Shown here: one piece after another, positions 15,912 through 27,386 of the stretch
Position numbering within the stretch: the stretch's first letter is position 1
How the letters are laid out: each line of letters begins with the position of its first letter
From: Bacteriovorax sp.
Lineage (GTDB): Bacteria > Bdellovibrionota > Bacteriovoracia > Bacteriovoracales > Bacteriovoracaceae
Length of the DNA: 35,234 bases
Assembly: GCA_014378525.1 (NCBI GenBank)
Contig: JACMNL010000083.1
Location: 1 to 35,234, forward strand
Direction: 5' to 3'
Made by a program: the position numbers and the translations under genes
The notes under the pieces: model-generated
Database searches by the model: none
What the model saw: only the letters and a program-made list of their open reading frames with translations
Told to the model about the DNA's origin: nothing

Positions 15912-16013
15912 TTGATAGATAGACTTTTAAAATTAATCAAATTTAATTAATAAAATTAAACAATTTAAACTTTCTTCCGAGAAATCCTTTAGGAATATAA
16001 TCCCGGAGATAAA

Positions 16014-16598
16014 ATGAAACTATTACTAAGTTTTTTAATTCTAATAAATATTTCCCATGCTGAAAAATTAATGCCAGGGCATTCAACTACAATAGTAGAT
16101 AACGAAGCTTATGTGGCCGTAAAAAAATTATCTTTAAGTGATCCGGTTATTGAAAAATTTTTTAACGAAATTAAAAATTGTGTTGATAAGAAAGATTCAG
16201 ATTGTCTGACAAAATTGGCAGTAAATCCCGATCATATAAAAAATATGCTTAAATATATTGAAATCGCAGAGACTCCGAAATTCTGCAGGTTTTTTTTAAA
16301 CAGGCAGTCTGGATATACTGATGTACAAAAAATGGATGAGATTATAAATGAGTATACAGTTAAGGAGTCACCGCTTGTCTGGAGAAAGATAGGAGAGCTC
16401 ACTCAGTTGTATAAGAAAGATGTAAATATCGTTTATACAACAGATCAGTTTCAGTCACCGGAAGAAATACTTCTTGAAAGAACATTTACCAGAGAACTAC
16501 CTTGCGAGAACTCTGTCGATTTAAAAATGAAGTTCACCAGGATTAATAGTCAGTGGAAGATTACGGATTTTGTGACTTATCAAAGAGCTAAAAAATAG
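16014..16598 (+). CDS. exported protein of unknown function
   Basis: A 194-residue protein with a signal peptide (MKLLLSFLILINISHA). GGAG lies 5 bases before the ATG. The mature part is lysine- and acid-rich with Cys residues at about 51, 58, 86 and 165; KNCVDKKDSDCLTKLA is a Cys-x6-Cys unit. The C-terminal part (VDLKMKFTRINSQWKITDFVTYQ) looks like the last strands of an NTF2-like or DUF-type alpha+beta fold, as in small exported proteins that end by describing a beta sheet; this is a guess. Base composition is low in G+C, like the histidine kinase gene. A TATAAT (15996-16001) sits 12 bases before the ATG and could be a -10, giving a very short leader. Convergent with the DUF3943-like gene. 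Confidence 0.75.
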   Translation: MKLLLSFLILINISHAEKLMPGHSTTIVDNEAYVAVKKLSLSDPVIEKFFNEIKNCVDKKDSDCLTKLAVNPDHIKNMLKYIEIAETPKFCRFFLNRQSGYTDVQKMDEIINEYTVKESPLVWRKIGELTQLYKKDVNIVYTTDQFQSPEEILLERTFTRELPCENSVDLKMKFTRINSQWKITDFVTYQRAKK

Positions 16599-16608
16599 GT
16601 TTGCAAGA

Positions 16609-16633
16609 GCATTTGAATACTTAATTCAAATGC
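16609..16633. terminator. bidirectional hairpin between convergent genes
   Basis: Perfect 10-base inverted repeat GCATTTGAAT (16609-16618) / ATTCAAATGC (16624-16633) with loop ACTTA, lying between the two convergent stop codons (16598 and 16648). T runs are poor on the plus side, better on the minus side (a T6 about 15 bases on). Probably a transcription end for one or both genes. Confidence 0.55.
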
Positions 16634-16647
16634 TGTTACAGGTATTT

Positions 16648-18684
16648 TTAAAAATAGTAAACCAGCGATACACGCTCTCTCATCGCAGAAGATTTTCCTG
16701 AACCAAAATCCTGAATACTTCCAGCACGGTCAATTCTATCAATTGCAAATTTAATTTTCAAGCTCGAGTTGATTTTACATTCAACAAACAATTCTGTATC
16801 GAGTGACTGATCGTTAATGTTCAATTGTTTTAAAACAATACCCAGGTCACGTTGTCTTGAATTTGTATTTTCTGCACTTGAATAAGTCTCACTGATGCCT
16901 GCAGTCCATCTGCCATACTCAACAATGACTTGGCCTTTACTTGTCGTGCCCCATCCGTGATAATAATCCGATTGTGCAAGATTTTTTACAAGACCTTCTT
17001 TGCCATTTACACCTTCATACTTTTCAATCATAAATGATTTCATCATAACTGAGTCACCCCAGAAGTCGAGGCTTGAAGTAATCTTAAATCCCTTATAAAA
17101 GTTTACAATTTTTGCACTCGTTCCTGCGAAATGAACGATACCCATAAAGTCATTGTTAAAGTTCTGGTTGTTTTTTATATCAAGAGCAGCAGATGGCCCT
17201 ACATAAAATGAATACCCCTTTAACTGATTGTTCGAATCAATTTGAATTTTTTTATTATAGTAGGCGGCCATAACAACTTTTGCGAAAATATCGTACTCTT
17301 GCGCAATCGCAGTTACAGGAGCATCCATTGAAAACTGGGTTTCAACTACGTTCTTGATAAATTTTACTTCGTGTCCCGGTTCTACAAAAAATGGAATCAG
17401 GTCAACTTCATTATTTAAGGCAATTCTTTTTTCTGATTTTCCATCAGTCACTTTTGCGATACCAATTTCAAATTCAAACTTCCCTCCGATGATTGGATCA
17501 TCGTGGTCGAGGTCAGAGTTATCACCGCCCAGTACAGCACTATTGTAACCCTGGATGGCCTTCTTTGGTCCTTTGTATGCCCATCCAATGCTATTCTTAA
17601 ACCATGATGGTGCTCTCTGATCAATATAGACACCCATCTGATGCATAGACTCTGCTAAAACAGCTCCACCAGTTGAAGTGAAGATTGTATCGTTGATAGA
17701 AAAAACTTCGCGCCATTCAATTAGATTTTCCCATGCAGTAGATCCAGCGATACTGCAAAGATACGATTCAAGTGCTGTGAAGCCTGAACTTCTGCATTCA
17801 AGATAATAAACAACACCTGCGTAAACGTGATTGCGGTTAACACCCCAGCTGTTATCGTCGTATCTGAACATTGATCCAAGCTGGATTTTATTTTCAAGGG
17901 AATTGATTTCTCCTTCTTTAACATAGTCCCAGTCGGCAGTATTATCTGAAAGATAGTTGTAGCCGAACCAGCCTACACTTAAAGTAGCAAGAAGCTCAGA
18001 ACCAACAGTTAAGAAACGTCTTGTTTTTGGAGTCCAGTATTTAGATTTCGTTAATTTTTTATAAAACTCTTCGCGAGTCCCGTCTCTTTTAGGGTCGTAA
18101 TTAACCTTAGAATCCTTATAGATTAAATCGACCAGAGTATCCCTGATAAGAGAAAGATTGTTGATTGAATAAGCAGAGCCCAGTAAATATTCGCGAAGAT
18201 CAGTTTGAAATGCAGAAGAATACTTAATTATCATGCCAACTTTATTCGCAAAATTTGTATCGGCCTGTTTCAGGTTTGTAAGTTTAACTGAAACTGTGTT
18301 GTTCAGGTTTCTTGTGAGGTCCAGTTCAAAGTCTGCTTTGATCACTGGTTTTTTTGATTCAATTAAAGCTTCTGTATCCTGATGGTCATTATCTTTTAAA
18401 AAACAATGTGTCTGAGTTGAAGAACCATAAATAGCAAGAAGTGATTCTGAAGTTTCTCTGCAGATTTTTTTTGCCCAGTTTTCTGTCAACATCGAGCTGT
18501 GTTCAATCTTTAATATAAAAGAAAATTTTTTATTGATTTGATTTTCTATTGTATCGCTTTCCGCACTCATGGCCTTTTTAAGCGTCTGCGCGTTTACAAT
18601 ATTGTAATCCAGAGGTCCCTGTGAGAACGCCTGTGAAGTGTATAAGAGAATCATAAGCGTCGTTAGAGCATGAATAGACTTCAT
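16648..18684 (-). CDS. DUF3943-like envelope protein
   Basis: A 678-residue protein with a signal peptide (MKSIHALTTLMILLYTSQAFS). AGGG lies 8 bases before the ATG. The region about 260-350 has the pattern I know from DUF3943 proteins: a conserved Asn/His with HVYAGVVYYLECRSSGF, then STAWENLIEW and SINDTIFTSTGGAVLAE, that is, a helical hairpin followed by a small-residue helix. The C-terminal half alternates charged and aromatic residues and ends RVSLVYYF, a terminal-Phe signature of outer-membrane barrels. The N-terminal 200 residues are helical. Function unknown; DUF3943 proteins are predicted outer-membrane proteins. Monocistronic by appearance, convergent with the gene before it and divergent from the transglycosylase gene. 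Confidence 0.7.
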   Translation of the reverse strand: MKSIHALTTLMILLYTSQAFSQGPLDYNIVNAQTLKKAMSAESDTIENQINKKFSFILKIEHSSMLTENWAKKICRETSESLLAIYGSSTQTHCFLKDNDHQDTEALIESKKPVIKADFELDLTRNLNNTVSVKLTNLKQADTNFANKVGMIIKYSSAFQTDLREYLLGSAYSINNLSLIRDTLVDLIYKDSKVNYDPKRDGTREEFYKKLTKSKYWTPKTRRFLTVGSELLATLSVGWFGYNYLSDNTADWDYVKEGEINSLENKIQLGSMFRYDDNSWGVNRNHVYAGVVYYLECRSSGFTALESYLCSIAGSTAWENLIEWREVFSINDTIFTSTGGAVLAESMHQMGVYIDQRAPSWFKNSIGWAYKGPKKAIQGYNSAVLGGDNSDLDHDDPIIGGKFEFEIGIAKVTDGKSEKRIALNNEVDLIPFFVEPGHEVKFIKNVVETQFSMDAPVTAIAQEYDIFAKVVMAAYYNKKIQIDSNNQLKGYSFYVGPSAALDIKNNQNFNNDFMGIVHFAGTSAKIVNFYKGFKITSSLDFWGDSVMMKSFMIEKYEGVNGKEGLVKNLAQSDYYHGWGTTSKGQVIVEYGRWTAGISETYSSAENTNSRQRDLGIVLKQLNINDQSLDTELFVECKINSSLKIKFAIDRIDRAGSIQDFGSGKSSAMRERVSLVYYF

Positions 18685-18804
18685 AATAAACCCTGGTCAT
18701 AGTTTTAATGAAATATGAATTGCAATAATAATACCATACTCAAGTGATGGATTTAAGAGAGAGTCCAATGCTTTCCATGACTAAACTATCGACAGAGTCA
18801 TAAA

Positions 18805-18892
18805 ACTTTGGCCAGCACGGGACTTACAGTTTTGCTGCCACCAAAGTCTGCCAAATGAAGAAAGAGCTCGTAAGTGAAAGTCACCTTTTTTT
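18805..18892 (+). ncRNA. candidate small RNA or leader, structure-based
   Basis: ACTTTGG (18805-18811) pairs with CCAAAGT (18841-18847), and CAGCA (18813-18817) with TGCTG (18833-18837), giving a stem of about 12 pairs with one small internal loop. About 30 bases on, GTGA-AAG-TCAC is followed by CTTTTTTT (18885-18892), a weak terminator shape. No good promoter is visible before it, so an RNA gene is only a possibility; it could equally be an attenuated leader. Confidence 0.25.
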
Positions 18893-18957
18893 GAAGACTT
18901 AAAAAATGGTAGATTTTTTAACCTACAGGTATATCAGTAAACCCTTAAATTAGAGCA

Positions 18958-18984
18958 TTGAAAAAAATTATCACACTTTATAAT
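18958..18984 (+). promoter_or_regulatory. promoter of the lytic transglycosylase gene, leaderless type
   Basis: -10 TATAAT (18979-18984), a full consensus match, with -35 TTGAAA (18958-18963) at a short 15-base spacing. The -10 ends 6 bases before the ATG at 18991, so transcription should begin at the start codon. No Shine-Dalgarno is present. Confidence 0.55.
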
Positions 18985-18990
18985 TAAAGA

Positions 18991-19686
18991 ATGAAAACAC
19001 TAATGACTAATTTCGCTCCAATAAAGGACAAAGAATTATTCTTTAAAGTTGTACTTCTTTCCACGCTCACATTTGGTGTGTGTTCCAGCATGAAAAAACG
19101 TCAAGGTGCTCCGGAATACGACATAAAAATTAATAGCGTTGTTAAAGATAATTTCAGCGATTTCGACAGAGCAAATGTTCCCAACAGGTCTTCAATCATT
19201 GCGAAGATGATTTACACATTGAAACCGGGCATGGGGTATACCCATGGTCATGAAGTTGCAGAAAAAATCCACCAGGTTTTAAAGAAACATAATCTGCCTC
19301 CTCAAGTCGTGCTCGCCATCATTGATACTGAAAGTAGTTTTAAGCAGGATATGATTTCATCAACCGGGGACCTTTCGATGGCCCAGGTAAATGTAGAAAT
19401 ATGGAACAAAGAGTTTGTGAGAATGAATCTTAAGGAAATCGACAGTAATCGAATTTATACTGATGAAGTTTATTCACTGGAAGTCATGGCCCAGATTCTG
19501 GATATTTTAAAAACACGTTACGAAAAGAAAGACCGCAGATGGTATGCACGTTACCACTCAAAAACAGGCAAACATAAAAGAGTTTACCTGGCCAAACTGG
19601 AAACGAGAATGAAACGTCTCGAAAAATTAAATCTTGCATTGATTAAAAAAGTTAAAACGAAAAGGTTAATTGCCTTATCCAATTAA
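18991..19686 (+). CDS. lytic transglycosylase, SLT fold, membrane-anchored
   Basis: A 231-residue protein with a 15-residue cytoplasmic start, one hydrophobic segment (FFKVVLLSTLTFGVC, about 17-31) that should anchor it or be cleaved, and an SLT domain from about 85: LPPQVVLAIIDTESSFKQDMISSTGDLSMAQV carries the catalytic Glu in ESSF and the SMAQ motif where most family members have GLMQ. The end (RYHSKTGKHKRVYLAKLETR) corresponds to the usual YNxG...Y..KV region, here modified. It should cleave the MurNAc-GlcNAc bond of peptidoglycan in the periplasm, forming 1,6-anhydro-MurNAc. No Shine-Dalgarno; the TATAAT six bases upstream suggests leaderless translation. Convergent with tgt, with 24 bases between stops. 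Confidence 0.85.
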   Translation: MKTLMTNFAPIKDKELFFKVVLLSTLTFGVCSSMKKRQGAPEYDIKINSVVKDNFSDFDRANVPNRSSIIAKMIYTLKPGMGYTHGHEVAEKIHQVLKKHNLPPQVVLAIIDTESSFKQDMISSTGDLSMAQVNVEIWNKEFVRMNLKEIDSNRIYTDEVYSLEVMAQILDILKTRYEKKDRRWYARYHSKTGKHKRVYLAKLETRMKRLEKLNLALIKKVKTKRLIALSN

Positions 19687-19710
19687 AAATTCTCTGTTCC
19701 AGCTGTGATT

Positions 19711-22748
<3,038 letters not shown>

Positions 22749-22847
22749 ATTGAGAATTATTATTTAGAAATTCTCCGACTCTTGCAATCAAAAGTTAAAA
22801 CAGAGGAAGTTACTCGGACATAAGGCCCTTTACAATTTTTTGGGATT

Positions 22848-22867
22848 TAATAGCATTGAAGCTATTA
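22848..22867 (+). promoter_or_regulatory. inverted repeat upstream of the barrel protein gene
   Basis: TAATAGC (22848-22854) / GCTATTA (22861-22867), a perfect 7-base repeat with a 6-base centre, 34 bases before the start codon. It could be an operator or a short leader hairpin. No good promoter hexamers surround it. Confidence 0.35.
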
Positions 22868-22901
22868 CCACACTTAATTTTCAATCAAGGATGATGAAAA
22901 A

Positions 22902-24170
22902 ATGAAACCTAACAGAGCTCTTGCCCTAGGAACTTTGATTGCCATGAATCTGTCTGCAGCGCATGCATACGACGTTGTAGAGCGCTACAAAATCATCGAT
23001 GATAAATTGAAAACTTCGCAAATGCTGGAGCCGATTGGCCACGATTTCTTTTTTGATGTTTCAGCGGCCTTTAACAAAAATATTAAAGATGTTATTAAAG
23101 ATGTAAGTGACGCTTCTAAACTTCAGGGAACAGACACTGAAAAAATTAACAATGCCAACATAGTACTTACGAAATATGACAGAACTGAACAAACTGTAAA
23201 AGTTAACGTAGGCCTTGGGTTTCCACTTCCATCTTTCACAGCATGGGACGTAAAGTTCAAACCGAATTTCAGAGCACTGGTTGATGTCGGTGCCAACATT
23301 GGAATAAGAAATCAGAGATTAACAAACCAAAACTTAATTGACTTGTTTAAGGATTCAGTTCCTGCTGAACTTCAAAGTTACATTCTGACTCTTGATCTGG
23401 TTGCATTACAGGGACAGGATGTTAGAACAATCTGTCTTGCACAATTCCCTTCAGCAGCATCTCCAGCTAACGCTTACTGTACTTCTCTAGAAGTCGGAAA
23501 ATATATCATACCATCGACACAAGATCCGACGATGACAGTTCTTGCAAAGGCCGACGCTAAAGTTGGTTTTTTCAATGAATATACTTCAGGTGAGCACTGG
23601 TTTGGTAACTGGAACCTGTACGTTTTAGGAAGAGCAGATCTATATCAATTCATAACAGGAACTCAGATCGCTAAAGGTGATTCGATTGATACACCTAAAA
23701 CTTTAAACACTGAAACGACAGTTCAAACTGATTATCGTTTAGGTTACAGAAACACGAACTATAGTATTTTTGGAAGTGTTGAAGAGTTAAAACTAACAAA
23801 GTTAAAAGACGCTAAAACCGGTTCAAAGGAACATACTTACGGTTACGATCCATTAATGAGATTTCAGGCCGACGCTACTTACAGACTAGGCGGACTTTCT
23901 TTACAGCCTTTCGTGGGACTGCACAAAAGGTCTGGCTATAGTTTTAGCGAAGGGTATTACGTCGGTGTTTCCGGCGGAGCTCACGTTTGGGGAGACCGTT
24001 TAGGGCTTCAACTGCGTGCAATGTTTGATAAAGAATATATTACGCTTTCGCCAAGAATTAAGCTGTGGTTGATTCAGATGGAGTATACGCTTAAAAAACC
24101 AGTTAAATCGGAAGTGGACGACGTAAGATTAACTGCAATTCAGAGTATCGATTTCCGCATTTTCTTTTAA
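22902..24170 (+). CDS. putative outer-membrane beta-barrel protein
   Basis: A 422-residue protein with a signal peptide (MKPNRALALGTLIAMNLSAAHA). AAGGATGA lies about 7 bases before the ATG, the same binding site as in the last gene of the window. The mature part is long alternating strands with aromatic girdle residues (WFGNWNLYVLGRADLYQF, TDYRLGYRNTNYSIFGSVEELKL, GLSLQPFVGLHKRSGYSF, LGLQLRAMFDKEYITLSPRIKLWLIQMEYTL) and ends FRIFF, a C-terminal Phe as required by the BAM complex. Two Cys (about 179 and 195) flank a surface-loop-like region. No named family recognised. It sits alone, divergent from the FHA-RDD gene and before the helicase leader hairpin. Likely role is a pore or structural protein of the outer membrane. 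Confidence 0.72.
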   Translation: MKPNRALALGTLIAMNLSAAHAYDVVERYKIIDDKLKTSQMLEPIGHDFFFDVSAAFNKNIKDVIKDVSDASKLQGTDTEKINNANIVLTKYDRTEQTVKVNVGLGFPLPSFTAWDVKFKPNFRALVDVGANIGIRNQRLTNQNLIDLFKDSVPAELQSYILTLDLVALQGQDVRTICLAQFPSAASPANAYCTSLEVGKYIIPSTQDPTMTVLAKADAKVGFFNEYTSGEHWFGNWNLYVLGRADLYQFITGTQIAKGDSIDTPKTLNTETTVQTDYRLGYRNTNYSIFGSVEELKLTKLKDAKTGSKEHTYGYDPLMRFQADATYRLGGLSLQPFVGLHKRSGYSFSEGYYVGVSGGAHVWGDRLGLQLRAMFDKEYITLSPRIKLWLIQMEYTLKKPVKSEVDDVRLTAIQSIDFRIFF

Positions 24171-24178
24171 TAGCATAA

Positions 24179-24231
24179 TTCTCATGGTAGGCTAGCGTTA
24201 ATTATTATTAGCTAGCTTACCTTTACGAGAA
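24179..24231 (+). promoter_or_regulatory. long hairpin in the leader of the DEAD-box helicase gene
   Basis: GGTAGGCTAGC (24186-24196) pairs with GCTAGCTTACC (24211-24221), 11 pairs with one G-U, loop of 14 bases. The stem can be extended outside by TTCTC (24179-24183) with GAGAA (24227-24231). The GAGAA is also the only Shine-Dalgarno-like element before the ATG at 24239, so folding would hide it. It could instead terminate the preceding gene, but no T run follows. Confidence 0.5.
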
Positions 24232-24238
24232 ACTTTTT

Positions 24239-25759
24239 ATGAGCTTTGAAAAAATCCTTTCCCATCCTGCTGTCCTTTCTTTTTTAGCAGAACAAAAAAT
24301 AAAAGAACCAACCCGCATTCAATCTTTAGTGATCCCGGATTTTCTTAAAGGAAAATCGGTGAACGTTATTGCAAAAACCGGATCTGGGAAAACATACTGT
24401 TTCGCACTTCCGATCATCGAGCAGTTAAAATTCGCTGAAGAAGACAGAGTGAAGGGTGACCCGAAAAAAGATCACGGTAAACCACGTGCAGTTGTTCTTG
24501 CTCCGACAAGAGAGCTTGCTCTTCAATTACAAAAAGTTTTTAAATCAATTTCTCACCACGCGAAACTTCGTGTTCGTATGCTTGCCGGCGGTGAAGCTGC
24601 AAAGACCAACCATTTACTTGCACGCGATAACATCGATATCTTAATTGCAACTCCGGGCCGACTTTCAAGTGCGCTGAAGAGAAAAGAAATTAATCTTAAA
24701 GAAACAAACTACATCATCATGGATGAAGCTGATCAGCTTCTTGAAATGGGATTCAGAAAAGATTTAGAAAATATTTACAATTCATGTGACCCGAGTTTAG
24801 TTCACGTTGGATTATTCTCAGCGACTCACTCAGAGTCTCTTGATGAATTCTGTAAAACAATTTTTTCTGCCATCGAATTCTCAAGTTACAACAGTGAAGA
24901 TAAAAACAAGCTTGCTCACTCTGTTCGTACTTTCAATATTTACCTGAAAGACGAAGAAAAGATTTCAATGACAGAGGCCTTCCTGAAAAATCAGGCGAAA
25001 GGGTCTGGGATTGTTTTCGTTAACAAGCACGACACTGTCGATATGCTATTTGCAGACCTTCCAGCGAAATTCCCGAAGTTGAAGTTCCATTGCCTCCATG
25101 GAGAGATGGAAGCTAAAACAAGAAAGAAAAACTACGACAACTTTTTAAAAGAAGGTGGCGTTCTCATTTCAACTGATATTACTGCACGCGGAATGGATAT
25201 CGATAAACTCGTATGGGTTATGAACTACGATCTTCCGTTTGAAGCTGTTTACTACATCCACCGTTGCGGCCGTGTTGGCAGACGTCAGGAAGAAGGTTTT
25301 GCTTACAACCTGGTTACACCTAAAGACATCAACATCATCACTCGTATCAACGAAGCGATTCAGAACCAGTCTGCAATTCGTTTAACTTCATTTGATGAGA
25401 AAAAATTCTCTGCTGTTAGAGCAATCAAGGCGAAAGTTATCGGGACAAAACTTGATAAGAAAAAGAAGCAGCTTGAGACACTTGTGGATAAAGTTAAATC
25501 TGCACGTAAACCAGGTGAACGTAAGCACGTTAAGGTTGTTAAAGGCTCTGCGACTCCGAGATATAAACGTGAAGATGTGAGAGCTAACAAGAAAAAACCG
25601 GTTAGAAATACTGACGGGCGTACTGATAAAAATGCAAAACCTTACTCTAAAGGAAATGCAAAACCTAATGCACGTACAAACCCTAAGTCGAATACAAATA
25701 CGAAAAAAAGATCGACTGAAGATACTTATAAACGCGTTGTAGGAAAAACCAGAAAATGA
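24239..25759 (+). CDS. DEAD-box ATP-dependent RNA helicase
   Basis: A 506-residue cytoplasmic RNA helicase for ribosome assembly or RNA turnover. Motifs: Q motif PTRIQ (Gln28), I AKTGSGKT (45-52), Ia PTRELALQ (89-96), Ib TPGR (138-141), II DEAD (162-165), III SAT (194-196), V STDITARGMDID and VI HRCGRVGR, which differs from the usual HRxGRTGR in Val for Thr. After the core, from about 405, comes a lysine/arginine/asparagine-rich tail with near-repeats around NAKPYSKGNAKPNARTNPKS, likely an RNA-binding disordered extension as in RhlE/CsdA-type helicases. The ribosome binding site is weak and hidden in a hairpin. The stop overlaps the start of a lipoprotein gene (ATGA, 25756-25759). Confidence 0.95.
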   Translation: MSFEKILSHPAVLSFLAEQKIKEPTRIQSLVIPDFLKGKSVNVIAKTGSGKTYCFALPIIEQLKFAEEDRVKGDPKKDHGKPRAVVLAPTRELALQLQKVFKSISHHAKLRVRMLAGGEAAKTNHLLARDNIDILIATPGRLSSALKRKEINLKETNYIIMDEADQLLEMGFRKDLENIYNSCDPSLVHVGLFSATHSESLDEFCKTIFSAIEFSSYNSEDKNKLAHSVRTFNIYLKDEEKISMTEAFLKNQAKGSGIVFVNKHDTVDMLFADLPAKFPKLKFHCLHGEMEAKTRKKNYDNFLKEGGVLISTDITARGMDIDKLVWVMNYDLPFEAVYYIHRCGRVGRRQEEGFAYNLVTPKDINIITRINEAIQNQSAIRLTSFDEKKFSAVRAIKAKVIGTKLDKKKKQLETLVDKVKSARKPGERKHVKVVKGSATPRYKREDVRANKKKPVRNTDGRTDKNAKPYSKGNAKPNARTNPKSNTNTKKRSTEDTYKRVVGKTRK

Positions 25760-26223
25760 TTTTGAAAGTATTGATTCTTTCTGTTTGTTTAATTTTACTT
25801 TCGGGGTGCGCTAAAAAGAAGCACGAACCGGAATTGAAATACACACCTGAAGAATTCGATGCGATTATGAATACAACCGGGGCCGCGCCGTCGAAAGAGA
25901 AATCTGCTGAAATTGATTTTACTGAATTTTCGCCTGGTGTGAATAAGCTCACTTCGAAGCCACTTGTTTATGAACGTCTTAACTTTGCTGTAATTGAATT
26001 TGAAACTGAAAAACAGGCCCGCGACGAAGCGCTTCGATTGAATCAATATTATTCTCGCAACTGGTTATTTGATAAAGTTGAAGGGGAGCCGATTCTAGAA
26101 GATCTCGTTCTCGTGAAATTTAAGGCCGAAAATCCTAAACGCCATTTACAAAGAAAGCCCGTTAACATTCCTCCTGAGCATGCGGCACCACCTGCTGGCG
26201 GCGAAGGTGGAGCTCACCACTAA
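25756..26223 (+). CDS. small lipoprotein of unknown function
   Basis: A 155-residue protein with a lipoprotein signal peptide: MILKVLILSVCLILLSGC, lipobox LSGC with the lipidated Cys at 18, followed by AKKK, which suggests no inner-membrane retention signal (no Asp at +2). The mature part begins with a Lys/Pro segment (KKKHEPELKYTPEEFD), then an alpha+beta domain with NFAVIEFETEKQARDEALRLNQYYSRNWLFD, resembling ferredoxin-like folds, and ends with a Pro/Gly/His tail ending GGAHH that could bind metal. Family not recognised. Its ATG overlaps the helicase stop, so it is co-translated with a cytoplasmic RNA helicase, an odd pairing. The stop is four bases from that of the convergent haemoglobin gene. 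Confidence 0.8.
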   Translation: MILKVLILSVCLILLSGCAKKKHEPELKYTPEEFDAIMNTTGAAPSKEKSAEIDFTEFSPGVNKLTSKPLVYERLNFAVIEFETEKQARDEALRLNQYYSRNWLFDKVEGEPILEDLVLVKFKAENPKRHLQRKPVNIPPEHAAPPAGGEGGAHH

Positions 26224-26227
26224 CAAT

Positions 26228-26632
26228 TTATTTGAACATCGCTGGGTGTGTTTCAAAGCGGACTTTGAAGAAATCGATTCTCTTTTTCCATTCTTCTGTT
26301 ATTTTTTTTATTTCAGGTAGGTCTTCCGGTGCCTGGGTTTGAAATTCATTTTCTAATTCTTCCAGTGTCTGATGAAACAAGACAATCCATCTTCCAAGTT
26401 CGCCGCGCTTAATTCCGAGTTGAAGGTGAGTGAATAATAATTGAAACTGTTTTCCTTCGATGGGTTTTGAGACTTTTCCTGTGAGTTGCATTTCCCAGAA
26501 GCCAGTGATGCGTTCTAGGTGTGGCCCTAAAACATTGGGGTCATTGAAGTGGGCGAAGTGATAGCCCAGCAGGATGTCGGTAGTGGCCTTTTTGTAAAAA
26601 GTTTCGATCACAATATAAATCAAGTCGCGCAC
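26228..26632 (-). CDS. truncated haemoglobin, group III
   Basis: A 134-residue protein. The pattern fits group III truncated globins: IETFYKKATTDILLGYHF gives Tyr13 as the B10 tyrosine, PHLERITGFWEMQLTG gives His38 as E7, THLQLGIKRGELGRWIVLF gives proximal His69 (F8) and Trp82 (G8). These are the four positions that define the Campylobacter Ctb-type haem pocket as I recall it. The usual HF before RW is replaced by EL. The start is GTG at 26632 with AAGGG 8 bases upstream; no ATG alternative exists near the N-terminus. Such proteins bind O2 or NO and are thought to help with nitrosative stress or respiration. Single gene, convergent with the lipoprotein gene. Confidence 0.82.
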   Translation of the reverse strand: MRDLIYIVIETFYKKATTDILLGYHFAHFNDPNVLGPHLERITGFWEMQLTGKVSKPIEGKQFQLLFTHLQLGIKRGELGRWIVLFHQTLEELENEFQTQAPEDLPEIKKITEEWKKRIDFFKVRFETHPAMFK

Positions 26633-26731
26633 GGCTTAAACCCTTAGAAATTAATAATGGAGTAAAAAAGTTAACTTATTTTTTTAATATCCGATAGGAC
26701 TACTAAAGTAAACTTGAAAGCTTGGTAGTGT

Positions 26732-27379
26732 ATGGGTGTTTTTTCCCACATTTTTAAAATGATCGTCGTATTCGCCATCGCCTCACGGGCCTTTGGAGAA
26801 GACACAAACGTTCAGTCCTTATCGGAAGGTGCGTGCTGGTATGAACAGGGTGAAATGGTCAAAATAGCGAGCTTTAATGACAGGGAATCTGCTCTCATAA
26901 GTCGCGATGAAATTGAAATGCAGGTTGAAGGCCTTTTATCCGGCAAAAAAAATAAAGCGATCACTAGTGACTTGACTCTGCATTGCGGAGGATATGGGTC
27001 GAGTCTGGTGATTAAATCCGAGATGGACGGGAAACCGATTTGTCTTTGGGTGAAGTTTAATAAAGGTAAACTGGCGGTCAGATCACTGGGTGGTCTTGAA
27101 TCATCTAAAGTTGACGTGTGTGACGGGTATAAGTGGGGAGAGTTGATCGTTGGTTTGAAATCGATAGATCAGAAAGCACTGCTTGAGTCTGGGCATTTTC
27201 ATGGAATGATTAAATCAGTGAGTGTGATTTCAGGGACGACATTAAAAATTGTGCTTGATGAATCGTATGTTGGTAAAGAAGTGGATGCGATGGCGGAACT
27301 AAAAAAACAAATCGAATTAAGATATATCGAACTCAATCTTTATCAGCATCCTGTTGGTGAAGCTGCTGCTATCAAATAA
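26732..27379 (+). CDS. exported protein of unknown function
   Basis: A 215-residue protein beginning MGVFSHIFKMIVVFAIASRAFG, a signal peptide. No Shine-Dalgarno precedes the ATG at 26732, and an internal ATG (26759) would still give a signal peptide of 13 residues, too short, so 26732 is preferred. The mature part has four Cys (35, 84, 103 and 129 approximately) in CWYEQGE, LHCGGYG, PICLWVKF and VDVCDGY, which could form two disulphides. Charged helical end (MAELKKQIELRYIELNLYQ). No family recognised. Followed by a strong terminator shared with the convergent DksA-family gene. Function cannot be assigned. Confidence 0.7.
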   Translation: MGVFSHIFKMIVVFAIASRAFGEDTNVQSLSEGACWYEQGEMVKIASFNDRESALISRDEIEMQVEGLLSGKKNKAITSDLTLHCGGYGSSLVIKSEMDGKPICLWVKFNKGKLAVRSLGGLESSKVDVCDGYKWGELIVGLKSIDQKALLESGHFHGMIKSVSVISGTTLKIVLDESYVGKEVDAMAELKKQIELRYIELNLYQHPVGEAAAIK

Positions 27380-27386
27380 GTAAAAA

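Larger units (their letters stand above)
18685..18990. other. 306-base intergenic region with structured elements
   Basis: No convincing ORF. On the minus side, a weak promoter for the DUF3943-like gene can be drawn (TTGCAA 18725-18720, 18 bases, TATGAC 18701-18696). On the plus side I see a long imperfect stem (18805-18847), a short hairpin followed by T7 (18874-18892), a perfect 9-base A+T inverted repeat TTAAAAAAT/ATTTTTTAA (18899-18921, loop GGTAG), and then the promoter of the transglycosylase gene. Confidence 0.6.
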
